A program made the translations under genes and the position numbers. Positions 36,801 to 45,894 of a stretch of 64,000 bases of DNA are shown piece after piece (the stretch's first letter is position 1; each line of letters begins with the position of its first letter). The stretch comes from Paenibacillus aurantius (lineage in GTDB: Bacteria; Bacillota; Bacilli; Paenibacillales; NBRC-103111). The notes beneath the pieces are model-generated. The model saw nothing but the letters and a program-made list of their open reading frames with translations. It did no database searches and was not told the origin of the DNA. The DNA lies in assembly GCF_032268605.1 (NCBI RefSeq), contig NZ_CP130318.1, positions 3,444,001-3,508,000 on the forward strand, in the 5' to 3' direction.

Positions 36801-38454
36801 CCGCATACCGGGAATCTCCGCTGAACTGATAGAACACGCCCAGCCGGATCAGGCGGTCGCGGATTCCGCCGTTATTCGCCCCATTAGGGGCATAAGGCAT
36901 GGGAGCGGTACCCAGCAGCGGTTCGGTTTCCTTCTTCAGGGTTTCGAACCACTGGGTCACATCGGGATCGCTGCCGATTAACCCCTTCGTGCTTTCAATC
37001 GCGGGCTTATCCGCCAGCAAACGGGGATGCTGCCCGTAGGTTGCCTGGGAACGGAACTGCGCGATGAAATCCTCACCGGACGGAATAACATAGACCCGGA
37101 AGTCGGCCTCCGACTGTCCTCCCTTGCCGTCCACTGCGGCGACACGGATTTTATCGTAGCCAGTGTAATCCCCATTCGGGGTGTAGGTGTAGGCTCCGTC
37201 GGACTTAAGCTCGAAGGTTCCATGAGCCGGCCCTGTAACCAGGCTCCAGGCGGCGCTATCCTTCTCCGGGTCGGAGGCGATGGACAGCTTTCCGGTGAGA
37301 GCCTTGTTCTTGCCCGTCGACACCCAGCTTAAGTCCAGCACAGGCGGATCATTAACCGGAGTCACTTGAATGGCCGCCTCGGCAAACTTCGGTCCCCCGA
37401 TTCCGGTAGACGCGGTAAAGAGGAATTCGTCCTTTCCCGTAAAATCGGGGTTAGGGTAATAGAGGAACCGGCCGTCCGGGAAGACGGTCAGCTTGCCGTT
37501 CTGCGGGTCCACCGCTTTGCCGAAGGTTACGGGGGCTCCGGTGCTGTCCGAAGCCTTCAGCTGCCCTTTCAGCTCCCCGTCTTCCTCAACGGTTCCGGAG
37601 AACGGCTCGGCCGATAGGCTGGCCGGTGCCCCGACGCTGACCACCGAATGATCTGTAAAGCCTCCTTCCTCCGTTTTCACGGTGATGACGGAATATCCGT
37701 CGGCCAGTGCCTGAAGGTCGCCGTAAGCGCTTACCGATACGGTATCCGGATTCGAGGAACTCCAGGTTACGGAGCGGTTGCTTGCCTCCGCCGGAAGGAA
37801 TTCCGGCTGGAGCCTGGCCGTTTCCCCTTTCTGAAGAGACAGAACGGAAGGCTGAAGCGTAACTCCCTGAACTCCGGTCCATTCCTGGATGGCCAGGTCG
37901 TCGAACCACACCTTCCCGGTTCCCGTCTCGAGGAAAGCTTCCAGCTTCAGCCAGGCCGGCGAGGTGGCATTGTCCGGCATCGTCAACGTCTTCTCGAAGT
38001 AAAACCAATCCTTCGTTCCGGTTGCCGTGACGAAATTAATGAGGACATTGCCCCCGGAGGTGCGGCCGATCTGATAGCGGATCAGGGCCTGGTTGGAGAC
38101 GTTCTCCGTTTTCATCCAGCCGCTGATCTTATAAGTCCGGCCTGCTGTGACGCTTCCAATCTGCTGATAGACCGTTCCCCTGCTCGGCGAGGATGCCTCG
38201 ATCCGAACCGATTGGGAGCCGGAATGCGAAACGCTCTTATCCACAGCAAAGACAGGCGAGCCGGAGAAAACATAGCGGGTCCACCCGGTCGGAGCGAGAT
38301 TCCCCGACCAGCCGGAGACGGTTGACGTCTGCTCGAAACCCCCGTTCGCGAACAAATTCGCAGAGCCCGTTTCGGCCCGGCTAATCCTTGCCCCTACGGG
38401 CAGAAAGGTACAAATCATCAATACAACCATGAGCAGAGATACGATTTTTCTCAC
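33811..38454 (-). CDS. very large secreted heparinase II/III-family lyase with multiple accessory domains
   Basis: 1547 residues, GTG start with AGGAGG 7 nt upstream. Reading order: signal peptide (1-27); CBM4/9-like domain (about 30-190, NLFANGGFEQTSTVSGWSG); a BIG2 Ig-like domain (about 195-275); two cadherin/VCBS-like repeats (about 280-480, YYPNPDFTGKDEFLFTASTG and YTPNGDYTGYDKIRVAAVDG); the lyase core (about 490-1120) with FTHNGEFNNINLVDNGNFGF and EGHNTIVVNPVE; a short beta domain; an F5/8C (CBM32) discoidin domain (TIDGDLNTRWSAAGQQWIRY); a second BIG2; an Ig-like domain; and a C-terminal helical FIMAH-like domain (MGYDRGWIRNTGIRTSLLSK). It should be secreted and wall- or substrate-attached. 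It ends the locus C operon after two permeases and probably cleaves a uronate-containing polymer. Confidence 0.85.
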   Translation of the reverse strand: MRKIVSLLMVVLMICTFLPVGARISRAETGSANLFANGGFEQTSTVSGWSGNLAPTGWTRYVFSGSPVFAVDKSVSHSGSQSVRIEASSPSRGTVYQQIGSVTAGRTYKISGWMKTENVSNQALIRYQIGRTSGGNVLINFVTATGTKDWFYFEKTLTMPDNATSPAWLKLEAFLETGTGKVWFDDLAIQEWTGVQGVTLQPSVLSLQKGETARLQPEFLPAEASNRSVTWSSSNPDTVSVSAYGDLQALADGYSVITVKTEEGGFTDHSVVSVGAPASLSAEPFSGTVEEDGELKGQLKASDSTGAPVTFGKAVDPQNGKLTVFPDGRFLYYPNPDFTGKDEFLFTASTGIGGPKFAEAAIQVTPVNDPPVLDLSWVSTGKNKALTGKLSIASDPEKDSAAWSLVTGPAHGTFELKSDGAYTYTPNGDYTGYDKIRVAAVDGKGGQSEADFRVYVIPSGEDFIAQFRSQATYGQHPRLLADKPAIESTKGLIGSDPDVTQWFETLKKETEPLLGTAPMPYAPNGANNGGIRDRLIRLGVFYQFSGDSRYAARAIQELEALAAFPDWGARTNNILAMAELSFGVSLAYDLVYEAMTPEQRTLVADAIRVKTLGVALDWYNGVFTHNGEFNNINLVDNGNFGFAAMAIADENPEAEAAAAAVLQGMYKKLQQSLRHYTADGAWPEGPAYWHYGGQYLTYMIASLNNTMGKDYGLSALDGFEESGTFPYHLLGEKGFFDFYDGGISMAQPESMWFADFFQRPEFAWHLGDLSRRKGVYSPLYLMLYKPGMFDTKPVELDKFYSAVESGSMRSAWDDPDALFASMKGLNETLKSHNDLDAGTFVFDALGERWAMDTGNEDYSLPGYWDMKYQRWTLYRKKTEGHNTIVVNPVENPVVQQDLSGQALRIREESKPRGAFSILDMTGVYRKDAVQMLRGMKLAEDRSELLIQDEMKLREPSELYWFMHTKAEIEIRENGKAAILRQGDKRVYAQLIGGPADAVFSVMDAVPLPTSPNPDGQTPNRGVRKLTVHLKDVLETSMAVRLVPLYETDPLPETVPALVPLQQWSIPDGTPAPKPVRPLLDSLTVDGQPLKGFTPKGTYYEVAVPFETESIPVVGAGSSHSVTVQQAASIPGSAKITVQDRNDPNNRNSYTVVFKRLPLIGTPEGYTKLKVTGVEASAVPEAVQGNTPDKTIDGDLNTRWSAAGQQWIRYDLGQPQTVSAVAVAIYNGTTRRAYYDIEASLDGLTWTKLESVESSGTTVQPETVLVEPVQARYIRIYGSGNSANNYNSITEVAVYGPPAVSGIQLDKSELLFTQKNETAELKAEVLPEAAVNRSVSWSSADPQVAEVSKQGIVIPKGEGITTVTAVTEEGGFAASAKVTVDWTGPEVSIEVPERMWQTDSVAVRVYAADSVTGVQSLSVTLDGEAKDPSFTINPLDLSSGEHTIKAVAIDGAGHETSKEAAILIDMNAEHLLTVVNMGYDRGWIRNTGIRTSLLSKIDLALKKQEDNRRNDLVALSNEIQAQAGTGIDPQLAKLLREDIAYILESMTP

Positions 38455-38564
38455 GATCCAACCTCCTGAAGGTTTAGGGATGGGATAGCGTATCTAAGTT
38501 GTTGGGAGGAGCCCATACCATGCTTTCGGGTTAACCTTGATGATAGCTGCCCGCTTTGAGCGTT

Positions 38565-39443
38565 CTATCCTTTGATGGCGCCGATCATGACGCCTTTCAC
38601 GAAATATTTTTGCAGAAACGGATAGAGGCATAGAATCGGAATGGTAGCGACGATGATGGTCGCGTACTTGATGGTTTCCCCGATTGGCATCTTGTCGCCT
38701 CCCCCTACTCCGGTCATCATGGAATCGGTGCTGTTCGTTATCAGAATTTCGCGCAGGATCAGCTGCAGCGGATACAGCTCCCGGTCCCGCAAGTAAATCA
38801 TGGCGTTAAACCAGGAATTCCAGTGGCCCACCCCATAGAACAGGATCATTACGGCCACAACCGGCATGGACAGAGGGAGGACAACGCGGAATAGAATCGT
38901 GAAATCATTCGCCCCGTCCAGCTTCGCCGACTCCTCCAGGCTGACCGGGACCCCAGCAAAAGCCGTCCGCATGATGATCAGGTTGTACGCGCTCATGGCT
39001 GTAGGCAGAATAAGCGCCATCCGGCTGTCGAGCAGACCGAGATTCTCAATGAGCAGATAGGTCGGAATAAGCCCGCCGGTAAAAAACATCGTGAACACGA
39101 TCATGAACATGACCGGGTTCTTCCACATCACCGTTTGCCGGGACAACGCGTAGGCGCCAAGCGAGGTCATAAGAAGATTAAGAGCCGTCCCCAGAACGAC
39201 GTAAATCAGCGTGTTGCCGTACCCGGTCAAGATGGCGGGATTGGCGAACACAAGCTTGTAGGCTTCAAAATTCAGCCCCTTCGGGAACCAGATCAGCCCC
39301 CTCATCTGCACCACCCAAGTCGGATCGCTGAGCGAGGCAAAGAGAACGTAAACAAACGGGTAGATCGTGACGATGGACAGAAGCACCATGAAGAGGACGT
39401 TAAACCCGTCAAAAAGATGCTCGCCCCAACTGCGTTTGGTCAT
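38565..39443 (-). CDS. LplC/YtcP-type carbohydrate ABC permease
   Basis: 292 residues, six membrane segments, EAA motif SLEESAKLDGANDFTILFRV and the FLQKYFVKGVMIGAIKG tail of the group. AAAGGAGGTGCTGCTAC precedes the ATG, 15 bp after its partner. It forms the channel for the oligosaccharide released by the downstream lyase. Confidence 0.92.
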   Translation of the reverse strand: MTKRSWGEHLFDGFNVLFMVLLSIVTIYPFVYVLFASLSDPTWVVQMRGLIWFPKGLNFEAYKLVFANPAILTGYGNTLIYVVLGTALNLLMTSLGAYALSRQTVMWKNPVMFMIVFTMFFTGGLIPTYLLIENLGLLDSRMALILPTAMSAYNLIIMRTAFAGVPVSLEESAKLDGANDFTILFRVVLPLSMPVVAVMILFYGVGHWNSWFNAMIYLRDRELYPLQLILREILITNSTDSMMTGVGGGDKMPIGETIKYATIIVATIPILCLYPFLQKYFVKGVMIGAIKG

Positions 39444-39458
39444 GTAGCAGCACCTCCT

Positions 39459-40424
39459 TTACCAGAGCTTCGTATCGCTCGTCCGCCGGCTGATGGCGTT
39501 AGCGAGTACGAGCAGCACGAAATTGATGACTGAGTTAAACAACCCGACCGCCGAGCTGTAGCTGAAATTCGACTCCAGAATCCCCTTCCGGTAAACGAAG
39601 GTTCCGATGACATCGGCCGTCTCATAGGTGGTGCTGTTGTACAAGAGAAGAATCTTCTCGGTTCCGACCGACATGAAATGGCCGATCTGGAGAATGAGCA
39701 GGATGATGATCGTCGACGAAATCCCCGGCAGGGTGATATGGAACGTCTGCTTCCACCGGCTCGCCCCGTCGACCTTCGCCGCCTCATATAGAGACGGATC
39801 GATGCTCGACATGGCGGACAGGTAGATAATGGAGCCCCACCCGACACTCTGCCAAATATTCGAGCTTATATAGACCGTACGGAACCAGCCGCTTTCGCGA
39901 AGAAAAGCCACCGGCTCCATGCCGAACCAGGCCAGCACATTGTTGATCAAGCCGTCGCGGGCCAGGAAATCGACCAGCATCCCGGAGATGACGACGATGG
40001 AGATAAAATGCGGCATGTACGTGATCGTTTGAACGGTTTTCTTGAAGGCCGCACTGCGCAATTCATTAAGAAGCAGGGCCAGCAGAATGGACGCCGGAAA
40101 GCTGAACAGCAGGTCGTACAGGCTGAGCAGCAGCGTATTCCTTAGGAGACGGCCGAAATAATAACTGTGGAAGAAGTCTTCAAAATGCTTAAGCCCTACC
40201 CATGGACTGTCCATCAGGCCAAGACCCGGCGAGTAGTCCTTGAAAGCGATCTGAAGGCCGTACATAGGTACATAATAGAAAAGAATGTAGTAGGCCACGA
40301 CGGGAACCAGCATCAGATACACATATTTGTTAAGCTTCAGATCGCGAAGGGCGCGGTACCTGAAGGCATTCTTGTCAACACCGGCAGCGGGCGCTCCCGA
40401 CCTTTCCTGCTTGACTACTGACAT
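39459..40424 (-). CDS. LplB-type carbohydrate ABC permease
   Basis: 321 residues, six membrane segments, with YVPMYGLQIAFKDYSPGLGL near the N-terminus and EAA motif SLYEAAKVDGASRWKQTFHI. ACAGGAGGGCTGGTT precedes the ATG. The N-terminal 25 residues are a hydrophilic tail. It pairs with the next gene and receives cargo from the binding protein encoded upstream. Confidence 0.92.
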   Translation of the reverse strand: MSVVKQERSGAPAAGVDKNAFRYRALRDLKLNKYVYLMLVPVVAYYILFYYVPMYGLQIAFKDYSPGLGLMDSPWVGLKHFEDFFHSYYFGRLLRNTLLLSLYDLLFSFPASILLALLLNELRSAAFKKTVQTITYMPHFISIVVISGMLVDFLARDGLINNVLAWFGMEPVAFLRESGWFRTVYISSNIWQSVGWGSIIYLSAMSSIDPSLYEAAKVDGASRWKQTFHITLPGISSTIIILLILQIGHFMSVGTEKILLLYNSTTYETADVIGTFVYRKGILESNFSYSSAVGLFNSVINFVLLVLANAISRRTSDTKLW

Positions 40425-40473
40425 AACCAGCCCTCCTGTCGGTTCAATGTATGGGGATGGGACCGGTAAAACC

Positions 40474-40506
40474 GGAAGGCGGACCGGACATTCTCCGCCG
40501 CCTTCC
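40474..40506 (-). terminator. intra-operon stem-loop between binding-protein and permease genes (locus C)
   Basis: GGAAGGCGG and CCGCCTTCC form a perfect 9-bp stem with a 15-nt loop, followed on the minus strand by GGTTTT. It begins 14 nt after the binding-protein stop, the same placement as in locus A. Confidence 0.65.
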
Positions 40507-40519
40507 CTATCCCTTCGGT

Positions 40520-42145
40520 TTATTTGCGGCTGTTGAAGCGGTCGAGCGCCGCCTGTCTTGCTTTAATGGCCTCCTCGATTCCCATGCTCTTCAGCGTTTG
40601 AACAAACTTGTCGTAATTGGCCATCGGCTCCGCGCCCATGATGAATTTGCTGATCATCTCGTCGCGGTACGTTTTGACGTCATTCATGATCGAAGCGACT
40701 TTGGAGCTCTCTTCAGCCGTCAGGGTGACAGGCGGCATCAGCTTGGAATGATCGGCGGTCATCCACGCCTTCTGGGCGTTCTGCTGCTCCGGCAAAGCGA
40801 AATACTGCTCGATATACCGCTTATCCTGTACAATCGGGCCGCTCCAGGAGGCGATGAAGTATTTGGCCATGGCCTGGGTAACCGGAAGCTTATCCGGGTT
40901 GTTCAGGATAGTATCGGTATACTTAGGATAGCCGTTCTCCATTTTGTAGCTCTGTCCTTCGATCCCAAAGTTGAAGAGAAGGTGCCCCTCCTGCCCGTAT
41001 TTGTAATCCAGCCACTTGACGATCTGCTCCGGATTTTTAGCGGAGGAGGTGATGGCGGCGCCAATTCCGGTGAAGGGGTAGGTATATTGGCCGAGCGCCT
41101 TATCCCCTTCCTTCAGCACCGGATAAGGAACTCCCATGAGCGAGAAGGATGGATCTTTGGGCTGCACCAATCCGATATAGCGTCCGATGCCGCTTCCGGC
41201 ATAGCCGGAGAAGGATCCCGCCTGGTTGCCGGTTACTTTGGCATCCTTCAGCTTGCCGTCCGTCGTGGCGTAGTCCTTATCGATAAGACCCTCTTTGTAC
41301 CATTTGGCCATGGTCGTAAGGTACTCCTTGTACTGCGGCTCCAGAGGGCCGTATTTGACCTTTCCGTTCTCTTGGAAGAAATCCTGGGTGATTCCCCATG
41401 CCCCGATGAACAAGTGGTTGAAATCGGTCTCCGAGGACATATAGACAAAAGGAAGCTCATCCTTCTTTCCGTTGCCGTTAGGATCCTTGTCGCGGAAAGC
41501 GGTGAGAACGGCTTCCCAATCGGCGATCGTCTTGGGAGCCTGCATGCCCACTTTGTCCAGCCAATCCTTGCGGAGGATGGGACCGTTAACACTAGACAAC
41601 TGAGGGTCGCCGAGCAGGAACGGCATGGCATAGATGTTGCCCTCGTCCGTCGTAATCATCTTGCGGAATTCCGGATTGTCTTTCAGAACCTTGGTCAAAT
41701 TGGGAGCGTATTTCTCAATGAGCTCGTTCAGCCGGATAATCCTTTTTTCCTTGACCAGGCTGTCGGCCCCTTTGGGCGCGCCGCTCCAATCGTACTCAAT
41801 GACATCGGGAAGCTTGCTCGAGGCGATCATGAGGTTGAATTGATCCTTCTCCTGTCCGGCCGGCGGGTGCTGGAAGTCCACCTTGGTGCCCGTCTTCTTC
41901 TCCAGCTCCTTATAAGCGGCAATCTCGTTGTAGCTCTTCATCGTGGCGGCAGCGTTCGGATTCAACGATACCCAGTAGCTGATCGACGCCGGATAGCTTA
42001 CCTCGGCCGGTGTACCGGCTGTCGGCGAGGGGCTTGCCGCCGTTCCGGTTCCTTCTTTCTTGCTGCTGCATCCTGCAGCCGCAACCGCAACCAACGATGT
42101 GGCCAGAACAGCGGTGGTGAGTCTCTTCGTCTTTCTTCCTTCCAT
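40520..42145 (-). CDS. LplA/LipO-type extracellular solute-binding lipoprotein
   Basis: 541 residues. The lipobox is in TSLVAVAAAGCSSKKE, followed by a Thr/Ser/Pro linker. Family landmarks include SSKLPDVIEYDWSGAPKGAD, WLDKVGMQAPKTIADWEAVL and DPNGNGKKDELPFVY, a calcium-loop-like element shared with the locus B protein. AGGAGGGTCCGCCTT precedes the ATG. It is the first gene of the locus C transport-lyase operon, divergent from a membrane AraC regulator. Confidence 0.92.
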   Translation of the reverse strand: MEGRKTKRLTTAVLATSLVAVAAAGCSSKKEGTGTAASPSPTAGTPAEVSYPASISYWVSLNPNAAATMKSYNEIAAYKELEKKTGTKVDFQHPPAGQEKDQFNLMIASSKLPDVIEYDWSGAPKGADSLVKEKRIIRLNELIEKYAPNLTKVLKDNPEFRKMITTDEGNIYAMPFLLGDPQLSSVNGPILRKDWLDKVGMQAPKTIADWEAVLTAFRDKDPNGNGKKDELPFVYMSSETDFNHLFIGAWGITQDFFQENGKVKYGPLEPQYKEYLTTMAKWYKEGLIDKDYATTDGKLKDAKVTGNQAGSFSGYAGSGIGRYIGLVQPKDPSFSLMGVPYPVLKEGDKALGQYTYPFTGIGAAITSSAKNPEQIVKWLDYKYGQEGHLLFNFGIEGQSYKMENGYPKYTDTILNNPDKLPVTQAMAKYFIASWSGPIVQDKRYIEQYFALPEQQNAQKAWMTADHSKLMPPVTLTAEESSKVASIMNDVKTYRDEMISKFIMGAEPMANYDKFVQTLKSMGIEEAIKARQAALDRFNSRK

Positions 42146-42196
42146 AAGGCGGACCCTCCTGTAAGTGAAATGCGAATTATTTAACCTGCAAATTTG

Positions 42197-42225
42197 ATTA
42201 TAGAGAATACCCGGTCAGCTGCCTA
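42197..42225 (-). promoter_or_regulatory. sigma-A-type promoter of locus C operon
   Basis: On the minus strand TAGGCA (42225-42220), a 17-nt spacer and a perfect TATAAT (42202-42197). It lies about 50 bp upstream of the binding-protein start. The weak -35 fits a promoter that needs an activator such as the divergent AraC protein. Confidence 0.55.
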
Positions 42226-42396
42226 TAATCCGTTCCCCGGCTCACCAACAGGTTTTAAGATGGGGGATAAACCGATTTTCGCGGGACCAACCGATCTTCT
42301 TTTCCTGTTCTTAAACCCTTGCCCCGCAAGCATTTGCCCTGCCACCAAAGGGAATGCCGGTTGTCCGGCACCTCCGGACCTGTACCGAACCTGCAA

Positions 42397-42425
42397 TTGT
42401 AGGAGGTCCCGAGGTGTGCTAAACT
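42397..42425 (+). promoter_or_regulatory. promoter of the membrane AraC regulator gene
   Basis: TTGTAG, a 17-nt spacer and TAAACT, with an extended TG just before the -10. It would start transcription near 42432, leaving about 35 nt to the TTG start at 42468. The 322-bp gap between the divergent genes (42146-42467) holds these two promoters and nothing else that I recognise. Confidence 0.5.
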
Positions 42426-42467
42426 CAAACCAAAGTCATGCCACGAATGCACGGGGAGGAAACCGAA

Positions 42468-44780
42468 TTGATCCAACGACGCAAGAAGCTTTTCCTCACA
42501 TTATGGTTTTCCTATCTCCTTATTCTCTTTATCCCCGTTTCCATCTTTGCCGTGTTGTATACCAACATCGAGCAGCTTATGGTGAAGAATGCGAACCGCT
42601 CCAATCTGGCTATGCTCGAGCAGGCCAGGCAGGCCGTGGACACCCAGATGCAGGAGATCAACCGGCTGACCAGCCAGATTGCGACCCAGCCCAAGCTTCA
42701 GACCTTATGGAATATCCGGGAGAACGACCGCTATGTGGAATATTCGGAAGCCGTCAATATTCTTAAGAATATCCGAAGCGGAAGCACCTTTGCCGGCAAC
42801 TATTACATCCAATTGGCGGAATCGGATCTTATTCTTTCCCCAAGCCTGAAGACCGACACCTCTACGTATCTGAATAAGATCAGCACGTATGCCGACAAGG
42901 ACGAAGCCTGGGTTCGGTCCCATGTCTTATCCGGCTATCATTTCCAGACCTTCTGGCCGTCCGCTTCGATTATAGAGAACTCTTTGATCAAGAACGTGAT
43001 CACCTGCGCCGTCTCCCTTCCCTTGGGCGAAAGTGCCAATGTCAGGGCCACGCTTGTCATTCTCATTGACGAGGAGCAGATCTTCAACATTCTGAAGCAG
43101 ATCGAATGGGCCAGCAGCGGAAGAATCTACATTCTGGACGACCATAACCAGGTCATCATGTCATCGGTAGGTGACCGGACTCTGCCGGAAGGCGTACTTC
43201 CCGAGGTGAGCGGAAGTCCGCAATACCGGACCATTGAGCTGGATGGGAATTCCATGATGCTCTCCTCTACGGCCGGAACCAGCGGATGGAAATACCTTTC
43301 CCTCGTCCCCGAGGATGTCGTCCTGAAGAGGGTCAATCAGATCAAGCAATGGGCGTATCTCGTCCTGGCCGCCGCCTTGGCCGCGGGCTCTGCGGCTGCC
43401 GGCTGGATGGCTTACCGGAATTACAGCCCGATCCGAGACATGGTCACGGCTCTTCTCAACGGACGCAGTGAAACCGCTCCCATCTCAGGAAACGAATATG
43501 AATTCATCCAGTCTTCCATCACCGCAACGCTTGCCGAAGGAAAGCAGCTAAAGCAAAGGCTGGAGGAGCATACCCCCGTTGTCCGGGCCCACTTCCTGAC
43601 GAGGCTGTTGAAAGGCCAAGCGGATCCCGATGCTTTCAAGGAGAGTTCCCTTGAGTTTATGGGACTCCGTTTTCCCCATGACGGCATCTGCGTCGTTCTG
43701 ATTGAGGTGGACGACCTGAGCGAGTTCGGGAAGGAGGACACTGAGCGGGAGTGGGCGCTCGCCCGCTTTATTCTCATTAACTTAAGCAGCGAATTGATTG
43801 GCGATTCCGGCTATGTCACGGAAACGGACCGGAACCGGTTTGCTATCCTCATGAACGTAGCGGACGACTCTGAAGAAACTAGACTTAGGCGCGATGAATT
43901 CGTTTCCCAGCTTAAGCAGGTCGTGGAAGGCCGTTTCCGGTTGAAGATAACGGCGGCAGCGAGCTCTATTCGCATGGGCCTGCCGGAAGCCGGCCGATGC
44001 TATGCCGAAGCGCTGGAGGCGTTGGATTACCGGATCATTCACGGAATCAGTACCTACATTCATTTTGACGAGATCCGACAGCCGGGCGGGGGGTTCTATC
44101 AGTATCCGATGGAAACCGAGGTCCAGCTTACGAACTTAATGAAAAGCGGGGATGCTTCCGGTGTAGAAGCCCTTCTCGATGACATTTACCGGACCAATGA
44201 AAGGTCCCAGGGCATGACGCCGGAAATGAGCAAATGCCTGTTCTTTGACTTGCTTGGCACGGTTCTGAAGGTGCTCCATGCCTTGAAGCTGGACGGGAAG
44301 GAGCTCTTCGCCGACACCGGAGATCCCGTTAAGCTGATCATGAGCAGTCACTCCGCTGAAGATATGCTGCGCCGGATCAAGGAATTGTCGACCATGATCT
44401 GCTCCATCGTCTGCGAGGCCAAATCGGACCAGAGTGACCGGCTTAACGAGCAAATCAAGCAATACCTCGAAGAAAAATACGCCGATAACGGCCTGAGCCT
44501 CACCTCGATTGCCGATCATTTCGGGGTGACGGCCCCCTATGTGTCGGGCTTCTTCAAAAAACAGAACAACATGAATTTGACCGACTACCTGGTCGCTATC
44601 CGGATCCGCGAAGCGAAGCACCTTCTGTCCGATCCCCGTCTTACCGTTCTCCAAGTCGCCCAGATGGTCGGATATGCGACGGATATCGGGTTTATCCGGG
44701 TCTTTAAGAAGCAGGAAGGCGTTACGCCCGGAAAATTCCGGGAAATCGCCCTGCGGGACAAGCAGGCCGATAGCGGATAA
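42468..44780 (+). CDS. membrane-anchored AraC-family regulator
   Basis: About 770 residues. A first membrane segment ([20 protein letters not shown]) and a second near 285-305 ([20 protein letters not shown]) flank an extracytoplasmic Cache-like sensor domain. The long cytoplasmic part ends in an AraC domain ([20 protein letters not shown] and [18 protein letters not shown]). This is a one-component sensor that binds a ligand outside and DNA inside. The TTG at 42468 is the likely start because GGGGAGG lies 8 nt upstream; the ATG at 42438 has no site and is almost at the predicted transcript start. Being divergent from the locus C operon, it probably activates it. Confidence 0.9.
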   Translation: MIQRRKKLFLTLWFSYLLILFIPVSIFAVLYTNIEQLMVKNANRSNLAMLEQARQAVDTQMQEINRLTSQIATQPKLQTLWNIRENDRYVEYSEAVNILKNIRSGSTFAGNYYIQLAESDLILSPSLKTDTSTYLNKISTYADKDEAWVRSHVLSGYHFQTFWPSASIIENSLIKNVITCAVSLPLGESANVRATLVILIDEEQIFNILKQIEWASSGRIYILDDHNQVIMSSVGDRTLPEGVLPEVSGSPQYRTIELDGNSMMLSSTAGTSGWKYLSLVPEDVVLKRVNQIKQWAYLVLAAALAAGSAAAGWMAYRNYSPIRDMVTALLNGRSETAPISGNEYEFIQSSITATLAEGKQLKQRLEEHTPVVRAHFLTRLLKGQADPDAFKESSLEFMGLRFPHDGICVVLIEVDDLSEFGKEDTEREWALARFILINLSSELIGDSGYVTETDRNRFAILMNVADDSEETRLRRDEFVSQLKQVVEGRFRLKITAAASSIRMGLPEAGRCYAEALEALDYRIIHGISTYIHFDEIRQPGGGFYQYPMETEVQLTNLMKSGDASGVEALLDDIYRTNERSQGMTPEMSKCLFFDLLGTVLKVLHALKLDGKELFADTGDPVKLIMSSHSAEDMLRRIKELSTMICSIVCEAKSDQSDRLNEQIKQYLEEKYADNGLSLTSIADHFGVTAPYVSGFFKKQNNMNLTDYLVAIRIREAKHLLSDPRLTVLQVAQMVGYATDIGFIRVFKKQEGVTPGKFREIALRDKQADSG

Positions 44781-44821
44781 GGTATACTGAAGAAGAATCC
44801 ATGGAGAGGAGTCGATGTATC

Positions 44822-45694
44822 ATGATCATGCGTCCCCTGCCCTGCCTGAATCAACCGAGCTCCGCCGTTATGTTCGGAGCCGCCAGCCTGGGATCCGTTT
44901 CCCAAGAAGAGGCCGATGCTTCTATCACTTACGCCCTGGAGCAGGGAGTAAACCATTTCGATACGGCGGCAAGTTACGGAGATGCCGAGCTTCGAATGGG
45001 TCCCTGGATGCCGAAAGTCCGGGACCGTATCATCCTCGCGACCAAGACGGGGGAACGAACCCGGGAGAAGGCAAAAGCCCAGCTTCACCGGTCGCTGGAG
45101 CGGCTGCAGGTAGACTCCGTCGACCTGCTTCAGATGCATGCGGTTGGTGACATGGACAATCTCGATCAATGTACCGGCAAGGGCGGCGCGCTCGAAGCCC
45201 TGCTGGAGGCGAAAGAAGAAGGGTTGATCCGCGCTATCGGCATTACGGGACACGGCCATCAGGCGCCAGCCGTTCATTATGAAGCGCTGCGGCGGTTTCC
45301 TTTCGATACCGTTCTTCTCCCGCTGAATTATTACCTCTACTCCATACCTTCCTACCGGGCCGATTTCGACCGGCTGCTCGCAGCCGCTTCAGAAAGCGGT
45401 ACCAGTGTGCGGGTAATCAAAGCGATCGCCAAAGGTCCTTGGGCTCCGGAGCAAAAAAGAGAGTATGCCACTTGGTACGAGCCCTTTGACACCCAGAAGG
45501 TGATCGACGCCTGTGTCCATTTTGTGCTTTCTTTTCCCACTATCTCTGGATTTGCGAGTGCGGGGGACGTCCACCTCTTCCCCAAAATCGTAGACGCCGT
45601 CAACCGTTATGGTTCCATGAACGACGAGGAGGCGAACGCCATTCTCTCCTCCATTCAAGGGTACAGCAGCCCTTTCGAAACCCCGGTATCCTAA
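44822..45694 (+). CDS. aldo/keto reductase
   Basis: About 290 residues. The TIM-barrel oxidoreductase shows the catalytic tetrad context: Asp and Tyr in [11 protein letters not shown], Lys in LATKTGER and His in LLQMHAVGD. No iron-sulfur cysteines are visible. GGAGAGGAG lies about 10 nt before the ATG at 44822; an ATG at 44801 precedes that site and is less likely. It follows the AraC gene by 41 bp and may be co-transcribed. It probably reduces a sugar-derived aldehyde; the substrate is unknown. Confidence 0.9.
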   Translation: MIMRPLPCLNQPSSAVMFGAASLGSVSQEEADASITYALEQGVNHFDTAASYGDAELRMGPWMPKVRDRIILATKTGERTREKAKAQLHRSLERLQVDSVDLLQMHAVGDMDNLDQCTGKGGALEALLEAKEEGLIRAIGITGHGHQAPAVHYEALRRFPFDTVLLPLNYYLYSIPSYRADFDRLLAAASESGTSVRVIKAIAKGPWAPEQKREYATWYEPFDTQKVIDACVHFVLSFPTISGFASAGDVHLFPKIVDAVNRYGSMNDEEANAILSSIQGYSSPFETPVS

Positions 45695-45718
45695 GCAAAG
45701 AAACGTGCGTGCCTGCTC

Positions 45719-45752
45719 AGCAGCCTTCCGGCCATTACGGCGGAAGGCTGCT
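45719..45752 (+). terminator. terminator after the aldo/keto reductase gene
   Basis: Perfect 12-bp arms (AGCAGCCTTCCG / CGGAAGGCTGCT) with a 10-nt loop, followed by TTGCTT. An outer pair AAGCAAAG/CTTTGCTT extends it. Confidence 0.88.
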
Positions 45753-45806
45753 TTGCTTAACGTCGTTCGTCACCCCAACGTCGGACCAGCGGTTCTTCCC
45801 TATGGT

Positions 45807-45834
45807 TTGCACACAGGCGGGCTTATTATATAAT
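45807..45834 (+). promoter_or_regulatory. sigma-A-type promoter of the ParB-like gene
   Basis: TTGCAC, 16-nt spacer and a perfect TATAAT, about 60 bp upstream of the ATG at 45895. Confidence 0.65.
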
Positions 45835-45894
45835 ACCTTATGTCCGATCATCCCTGGCACAAGGGATATCCATCCTACGTAAGGAGCCCTGATA

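Noticed and set aside
40451-42184. 577-codon plus-strand frame opposite the locus C binding-protein gene
   Set aside because: The opposite strand encodes a clear lipoprotein with lipobox and family motifs; this frame has no features of its own.
42194-42766. 190-codon plus-strand frame across the locus C promoter region
   Set aside because: It covers both predicted promoters and enters the AraC gene in another frame; it has no ribosome binding site.
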